From: Valencia hispanica
Taxonomy: Eukaryota; Chordata; Actinopteri; Cyprinodontiformes; Valenciidae
Assembly (NCBI GenBank): GCA_963556495.2
Contig: OY747723.1
Span: 16,162,501-16,226,500 of the forward strand
Length of the DNA stretch: 64,000 nt
Direction: 5' to 3'
Positions 58,947-64,000 of the stretch are shown here, in pieces. Position 1 is the first letter of the stretch. Each line of letters starts with the position of its first letter. The notes beneath the pieces are model-generated. The model saw only the letters and a program-made list of their open reading frames with translations, was not told the DNA's origin and searched no databases. The position numbers were made by a program, and so were the translations under genes.

Positions 58947-60257
58947 TCAAATATCTGTAATAATCAGTGGGGGTAAGCTCCCAGGCTTATGGACACTAGT
59001 CCCAGGCGTTTGGTGTATTCTAAGTTTAGGTGTTAATTGTGTCCCAAATTTGATTTGCTCGTTCAGTCTGTCTGTAAAGTTTCTAAATGGAGACTCATTT
59101 GATGTGGCTGAGTCACAGGAAGATGAAGACTTAATCTCTGATGGTTGTTTATCTGTTCGGTCCTGTGGTGTCATCATGACTTGCTGTTTTTGTTCTCTGA
59201 TATCCATGGGCGCCTCAAGGTCAGCTTTTGGGAGCAAGTGTTTTGCTTTCTGATTTTGATAAGAAAAAATGTTTGCTGCTAGGAGCCTTACTCCGGCCTT
59301 GTTAAGATAACGGCCTGCTTTGAACAGATGATTAGCACTTCCAAATACTTTGAAATTATTAATAAATGTGAACGACTTCTCAGCTGATTGTTTCTTCAAC
59401 CATTTATGGAGCATGCGGAGTCTGCTAAATCTTTCATCATTCCCTTCAGGGACTGGTCCGCTGATGAGGATGTTTACGTTAAGTCCATCAAGTCTCTGTA
59501 GGAGATCAGAAAAGTCTCTCTTCAGAATCTCTGATTGTCTCATCGCGATATCTGCTGATCCAGCGTGAATGACGAGCTTTTCCAAAGCAGGATGTTGGTC
59601 CAAGATTTTAGGGATTTTTTCTGATATTTCTCTCACTGTATTTTTGTAGCAGCTATAAACTTTGGTATTCTTGCTACAAAAAGCCTCAATTCCATTAATT
59701 GATCCGTCTTGTATGATAACAGTCTTTGCTGGGGGCGCTCTTACTTTATGTGTCCGTTTGATGTGGCTGGGTTTCTCCTGGTGGCTTTGACTTTTCCCGG
59801 GGACTGCCTCATCTTTCAGGGAACTCAAGGCTGCGAATCTGTTTTTCAGCGGGATTCCAGGTGGAGAAATATCTCTTGTTTTTGGCTGAAACCTCTTTTG
59901 TTTACTTTTAGCAGAAGCGGCAGTTCTGGGTTCAGAGGTTTCTCTGTGTCGGAGTTTCTTTTGTTTTTTCTTCCTCGGAGAACAGGCTGGGGTTGATTTC
60001 ATGCGTTTTAAAGCTGGCCAGTTTTCATTGTAGTGCGGAGTTCTGCCGCTCAGATGCCTGTAGGGAGTCTCTGTGACACGGTTAGACCGATGTAACACCG
60101 GGCTGATAGGCTGTTCCCTGTTCAACGGTAAAGTTGTTTCATTTTGTCCATAATCAGCGTGGAGATCAAAATTAATTTCCAGAATACGTAGCTTCGTTTC
60201 AATGCCCTCAATTCTGTGGAGCAGTTTTTCAAAATCCTCAGCTGAGCAAAAAGCCAT
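58947..60257 (-). CDS. L2 ORF1 protein with SGNH-hydrolase-like domain
   Basis: Intact at 436 codons from ATG 60257 (MAFCSAEDFEKLLHRIEGIE). The N-terminus (about 1-35) looks able to form a short coiled coil. Residues 90-175 are Lys/Arg-rich and probably bind RNA. Residues 178-335 resemble the esterase (SGNH) domain of CR1/L2 ORF1 proteins: VIIQDGSING (candidate nucleophile Ser186), LVIHAGSADIAM (233-236), ISGPVPEGNDERFSRL and AGRYLNKAGVRLLAANIF. The last block normally carries an Asp and a His; here it reads AGRY, so the catalytic pair seems lost. The stop is followed within a few bases by the ORF2 frame, as expected for a bicistronic LINE RNA. SGNH assignment is from motif memory. Confidence 0.85.
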   Translation of the reverse strand: MAFCSAEDFEKLLHRIEGIETKLRILEINFDLHADYGQNETTLPLNREQPISPVLHRSNRVTETPYRHLSGRTPHYNENWPALKRMKSTPACSPRKKKQKKLRHRETSEPRTAASAKSKQKRFQPKTRDISPPGIPLKNRFAALSSLKDEAVPGKSQSHQEKPSHIKRTHKVRAPPAKTVIIQDGSINGIEAFCSKNTKVYSCYKNTVREISEKIPKILDQHPALEKLVIHAGSADIAMRQSEILKRDFSDLLQRLDGLNVNILISGPVPEGNDERFSRLRMLHKWLKKQSAEKSFTFINNFKVFGSANHLFKAGRYLNKAGVRLLAANIFSYQNQKAKHLLPKADLEAPMDIREQKQQVMMTPQDRTDKQPSEIKSSSSCDSATSNESPFRNFTDRLNEQIKFGTQLTPKLRIHQTPGTSVHKPGSLPPLIITDI

Positions 60258-60452
60258 GTTGATAAGTCCATAGAAAAGTAATCCAAGAAGAGATCTGGTC
60301 CAATACAGTAACTCCAGGGGCTGGGAAAATAAAGTAACTAAGAAAAGGTTAAGAAAGAAAACAAGAAAAGCAAACAGAAAATAAAATAAAAGAAAATAAG
60401 TGAACGGATCTGGAGAGAGACAGAGAGCAGCTGCTCCTCCTTCAGCAGACAG

Positions 60453-60455
<3 letters not shown>

Positions 60456-60541
<86 letters not shown>
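60456..60541. repeat. (AT)43 microsatellite
   Basis: Pure alternating AT tract at the 5' edge of the L2. Confidence 0.97.
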
Positions 60542-60543
<2 letters not shown>

Positions 60544-61653
60544 TGAAAGATTTTTATTGCTTGCAGTTTATAACCTTAGAGTGCTTTAGGGGAAAAACAA
60601 ACAGTTTCATTTCTGTTTTCTTTGCATGTTCACCTGAAGTATAGATGAGGTCTTCAGAAATGATCCCCCCCCCCCCCCCCCCAATCAGGGGAGCTGCGGT
60701 GTTTAGACATGATTTCCGTGAACTATCCACATCAGGAGGCTGCTTCTGCTAACTGCTGCTCCTTATCTCTCTCTTTCTGTCCTTCCTCCTCCCTCCACTG
60801 CCCCCCCCCCCCCCCCTTTATCTCCCACTAAGACTTTTTTCTCCCTCCCTCCCTCCCTTGCTCCTCCCTCCCATTCTATTTCAGGTTCCTTACTTGTCTC
60901 CTGCTTTCTCGGCTTGAAACTTAAACCCCAGTCTCCCCATTAACCTACCATTTGACCCCCGCCATTTTTAGCAGTACCCACCCCACCCACACGCGGTTAC
61001 TGTTTGCATCTCATTCATATCACGTCAGTCACTTCTCTCACAGCAGGAAATGTTGGATCCAGTCAGATTTCACTGATTGCAAAAGAATTTACCATTACAT
61101 GCTATAATAAGAATAACTGATTTTCATGTAAATCACTTGGCACCATCAGTAATTAATCACCGCAGCGTTGTGCTGCTACCATCCATCAAAACGGAAATGC
61201 AGCTTCAGATTGTCGTTTTAAATTCAAAGCAGAGAAATTCAGACAAAAAAAACATTTTATGTGGACTCAAGGCTATTTATTTGATCAAAGCCAATCCTTC
61301 ATCAGATACGAACAAAACAATCTAGTCATGTAAAGCTAACACATTTCTTTTAAACCAGTCTGAACCTGCTTTAATTACTACAGCTACACCATAAAAGCAG
61401 CATTTTTTTAATCCCTCAGGTGTCAAACAAGAACACACCGAGACACTGAGAGCCCACGATTAGCACGTGGCTCATCAAACCTCATTATCAGTGCAGTGCT
61501 GCATGTCAAGAAAAACTTGTCAATGTCAGGAAACGTCAATAACATTTGGCCCCAGTGAGCACCAGATGCGATTTTAATGTTACCCTTATTGTATCCATGA
61601 ATCTCCTCCTAAACTGATTCCACTTTTAACTCGCGTGGTTCAGTTTTTATCAC
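60542..61653. other. Unassigned DNA with C18 and C16 runs
   Basis: C18 at 60665-60682, C16 at 60801-60816 and a long pyrimidine-rich stretch (about 60760-60900). No gene was supported. Confidence 0.5.
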
Positions 61654-61657
61654 TATA

Positions 61658-62954
61658 CACACGTGCTCAAATTTGTTGGTACCCTTACAGCTCATTGAAA
61701 TAATGCTGCATTACTCCTGAAAAGTGATGAAATTGAAAGCTATTTTATCTTGTATACTTGCATGCCTTTGGTATGTCATAGAATAAAGCAAAGAAGCTGT
61801 GAAAAGAGTTGAATTATTGCTTATTCTACAAAGATATTCTAAAATGGCCTGGACACATTTGTTGGTACCCCTTAGAAAAGATAATAAATAAGTGGATCAT
61901 AGTGATATTTCAAACTAAATAGTTACTTTAATTAGTATCACACATGTTTCCAATCTTGTAATCAGTCATTCAGCCTATTTAAATGGAGAAAAGTAGTCAC
62001 TGTGCTGTATGGTATCATTGTGTCCACCACACTGAACATGGACCAGAGAAAGCAAAGGAGAGAGTTGTCTGAGGAGATCAGAAAGAAAGTAATTGACAAG
62101 CATGGTAAAGGTAAAGGCTACAAGACCATCTCCAAGCAGCTTGATGTTCCTGTGACAACAGTTGCAAATATTATTAAGAAGTTGAAGGTCCATGGAACTG
62201 TAGCCAACCTCCCTGGGCGCAGCCGCAAGAGGAAAATCGACCCCAGAATGAACAGAAGGATAGTGCGAATGGTAGGAGGCTCGGTTATGATTTGGGGCTG
62301 CTTTGCTGCACCTGGCACAGGGTGCCTTGAATCTGTGCAGGGCACAATGGAATCTCAAGACTATCAAGGCATTCTGGAGCGAAACATACTGCCCAGTGTC
62401 AGAAAGCTCGGTCTCAGTCGCAGGTCATGGGTCCTCCAACAGGATAATGACCCAAAACACACAGCTAAAAGCACCCAAGACTGGATACAAACAAAACATT
62501 GGACTATTCTGAAGTGGCCTTCTATGAGTCCTGATCTGAATCCTATCGAACATCTATGGAAAGAGCTGAAACTTGCAGTCTGGAGAAGGCACCCATCAAA
62601 CCTGAGACAGATGGAGCAGTTTGCTGAGGAAGAGTGGGCCAAACTACCTGTTAACAAGTGCAGAAGTCTCATTGAGAGCTACAGAAAACGTTTGATTGCA
62701 GTGATTGCCTCTAAAGGTTGTGCAACAAAATATTAGGTTAGGGATCCCATCATTTTTGTCCATGCCATTTTCATTTGTTTTCTTATTTACAATATTATGT
62801 TGAATGAAACATCAAAAGCAAAGTCTGATTTCTATTAAATATGTAATAAACAATGGTGGACGCCAATTACTTTTGTCAGTTTCAAATTATTTCAGAGAAA
62901 ATTGTGCATTCTTCATTTTTTGTGGAGGGGTACCAACAAATTTGAGCACGTGTG
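61658..62954 (+). mobile_element. Internally deleted Tc1-like transposon
   Basis: The left end is CACACGTGCTCAAATTTGTT and the right end AACAAATTTGAGCACGTGTG, a perfect inverted repeat that extends to GGTACCC. TA lies at both edges (61656-61657, 62955-62956). A second internal copy of the end (CATTTGTTGGTACCCCTTAG at about 61857) gives the paired binding sites typical of IR/DR-type Tc1 elements. At 1297 bases it is about 0.3 kb shorter than a full element, which matches the missing coding segment. Confidence 0.9.
62038..62736 (+). CDS. Tc1-like transposase with in-frame deletion (232 aa)
   Basis: ATG 62038 (MDQRKQRRELSEEIRKKVID) is preferred as the family start; a 12-codon upstream extension exists. 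The N-terminal paired-type DNA-binding region is intact (SEEIRKKVIDKHGKGKGYK, TTVANIIKKLKVHG), with basic GRSRKRK at about 60-66. After RRIVRMV at 79 the sequence jumps to GGSVMIWGCF; a full enzyme of about 340 residues has roughly 105 residues between these points, including the first catalytic Asp. The remaining catalytic residues keep their spacing: D136 (QQDNDPKH) and E171 (NPIEHLW) with 34 between. There is no stop to 62736. It could bind the ends but could not cut. Confidence 0.88.
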   Translation: MDQRKQRRELSEEIRKKVIDKHGKGKGYKTISKQLDVPVTTVANIIKKLKVHGTVANLPGRSRKRKIDPRMNRRIVRMVGGSVMIWGCFAAPGTGCLESVQGTMESQDYQGILERNILPSVRKLGLSRRSWVLQQDNDPKHTAKSTQDWIQTKHWTILKWPSMSPDLNPIEHLWKELKLAVWRRHPSNLRQMEQFAEEEWAKLPVNKCRSLIESYRKRLIAVIASKGCATKY

Positions 62955-62956
62955 TA

Positions 62957-63589
62957 CTTCACACAAACAGCCGACAGTACAGCGGCTAAATAATTGAAAT
63001 CATAATAAATAATTTCCAAACACTTTACATCTTTATCTTACCTTAAACTGAAAAAGACCTCTGTTATGGGGTCAAAAATGTACATTATTAACATACACAT
63101 TTAAAAAGGTGCAATAACCCTGTTGTTAAAGTGTGAACACCCTTAAGGCCATGAGTGAGATTAGCAAATTCATGATGTGGCACAAGTGTACACGCAACAT
63201 TGGCACTAGGGTGGGGGTGTGTGTTGATGTGTGTGGGTTGTGTCACACGGTATGAATGGCGTGCTTACTGGCAGGTTGGTTTTTGATGGATGAGGAAGAG
63301 GAATGAGTCTGGGGATGTCATATTTTCTGTTGACCGTGTCATGTTATGTAATTGCATTGCATTAATTGTTTGGACCTGGGAAATATCTGTCTCAGTTGGT
63401 GCTTTATATTCTGCCAATATTGTATGGTCTTTGGATTTGGAACTTAATAAATCTACCACTGCTGTTGATCCTGGTGGATGTTTGGAGCAAACTTCCGTCA
63501 GATAGTATCTCGAGTTTAGCCCGTGGCTGCCATCTTTTTAACTGCCAGTTGTGCCGCAATACTTAAAACAAATAAACTAATACTTTTGG
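62957..63589. other. Unassigned DNA
   Basis: A GT-rich patch at 63210-63245 is the only simple-sequence feature. Open frames at 63265-63566 have no domain. Confidence 0.35.
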
Positions 63590-63990
63590 TGAAGCACCTT
63601 TTGATTTTATTTCTGCATTCAGTCTTCTTGGGGTCACACATACCATCAGTTATTTTAAAAAACTGATACACCTGAAGTAAAATTCAGCTGTCCTCACTGA
63701 ACTTTAAATTATAGCTTGCAGGGAGGTTACAAAATCATCAGAGCAAGGCTTTGTGGAAGACTGCATTACTGTCTGAAGGAACCAAGCTGGAACATCTGGG
63801 CCCCAATTCCTAAAGCTGGGTTTGGCACAGAAACAGCCCCAAGCATCACCAAAGCAATACCAGTTGTAAAACAGGGTGGTGGTAGCATCATGCTCTGTAG
63901 TTAGTTTCTTCAGGTGGATGATGGTTTATCATGGCATTTGATGAGGGGGCGTACACACTTTTCAGACCACTGGATGTAACCCGGGTAACT
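63590..63990 (+). pseudogene. Tc1-like transposase relic
   Basis: A 62-codon frame (63716-63904) contains KAIPVVKQGGGSIMLCS, matching the VKHGGGSIMxWGCF region of Tc1-like transposases, preceded by a WNIWAPIPKAGFG stretch. GGAGGTTACAAAATCATCAG at the start and the tail GTACACACTTTTCAGACCAC with ATGTAACCCGG resemble other parts of the element. The window ends nearby. Broken frame. Confidence 0.5.
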
Positions 63991-64000
63991 GAAAATTCTA

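Larger units (their letters stand above)
55751..60455 (-). mobile_element. Full-length L2-clade LINE inserted in (TA)n
   Basis: The element is about 4.7 kb on the minus strand: a 5' UTR of about 200 bases (starting near CTGTCTGCTGAAGGAGGAGC), ORF1, ORF2, and a 3' tail of TTGCC pentamers (seen as GGCAAGGCAAGGCAAGGCAA at 55751-55770). It is bordered by TATATATATATA on the left and an 86-base (AT)n on the right, so the target was probably a TA microsatellite. Only one coding lesion was seen. Related copies: 19010-20715 and 54988-55203. Confidence 0.92.

Overview
The window reads as non-coding DNA from a teleost fish genome, probably a percomorph/cyprinodontiform-type fish. The reasons are a Rex1-family LINE, several L2/CR1-clade LINEs with short tandem 3' tails, a fish-type L1, many Tc1-like transposons at different stages of decay, a tRNA-derived SINE, hAT-type non-autonomous elements and long (TA)n/(CA)n microsatellites. 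The DNA is AT-rich. I found no host exon, tRNA, rRNA or CRISPR array that I could defend. The window is best read as an intergenic region or the inside of a large intron, and its content is mostly transposable elements.

Layout. 0-10 kb: a decayed hAT (Charlie/ZBED-like) transposase at 1.27-2.13 kb, with a related inverted copy ending in a recognisable terminal repeat at 9.41 kb. An L2 copy on the minus strand (5.84-7.75 kb) is split by the 3' part of a second LINE. 10-20 kb: a Tc1-like element (10.75-14.13 kb) contains a 2.5-kb L2 insertion whose reverse transcriptase has one stop codon. The first of three copies of a non-autonomous hAT-like family lies at 14.88-15.63 kb. 19-23 kb: a minus-strand L2 carries two smaller inverted-repeat elements. 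A 0.9-kb hAT-like element follows. 25-28 kb: a microsatellite-rich block holds a full-length but dead Tc1 element between two inverted copies of a 55-bp sequence. 29-37 kb: a 0.49-kb inverted-repeat element flanked by TTAA, a fold-back repeat, a Tc1 relic and about 4 kb of unassigned DNA. 37-41 kb: an RNase-H-bearing I-type LINE is split by a Tc1-like element. 41.1-46.7 kb: a full-length L1 on the minus strand has a 13-bp target-site duplication and only two visible coding lesions. 50 kb: a hAT-like element carries a SINE with an 18-bp duplication. 52-54 kb: Rex1 lies inside a palindromic repeat. 55.75-60.46 kb: a full-length L2 has an intact ORF1 and one frameshift in ORF2. 61.66-62.95 kb: a Tc1-like element has an in-frame internal deletion that leaves a 232-codon open reading frame.

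How the parts relate. These elements do not form a pathway. Their nesting gives a relative order of insertion. L2, L1 and Rex1 encode the endonuclease/reverse transcriptase machinery that copies LINEs and, in trans, SINEs. The Tc1 and hAT elements move by cut-and-paste, and the short inverted-repeat elements depend on transposases made elsewhere. The youngest-looking residents are the L1, the full-length L2, the L2 inside Tc1, the SINE and the deleted Tc1 at 62 kb.
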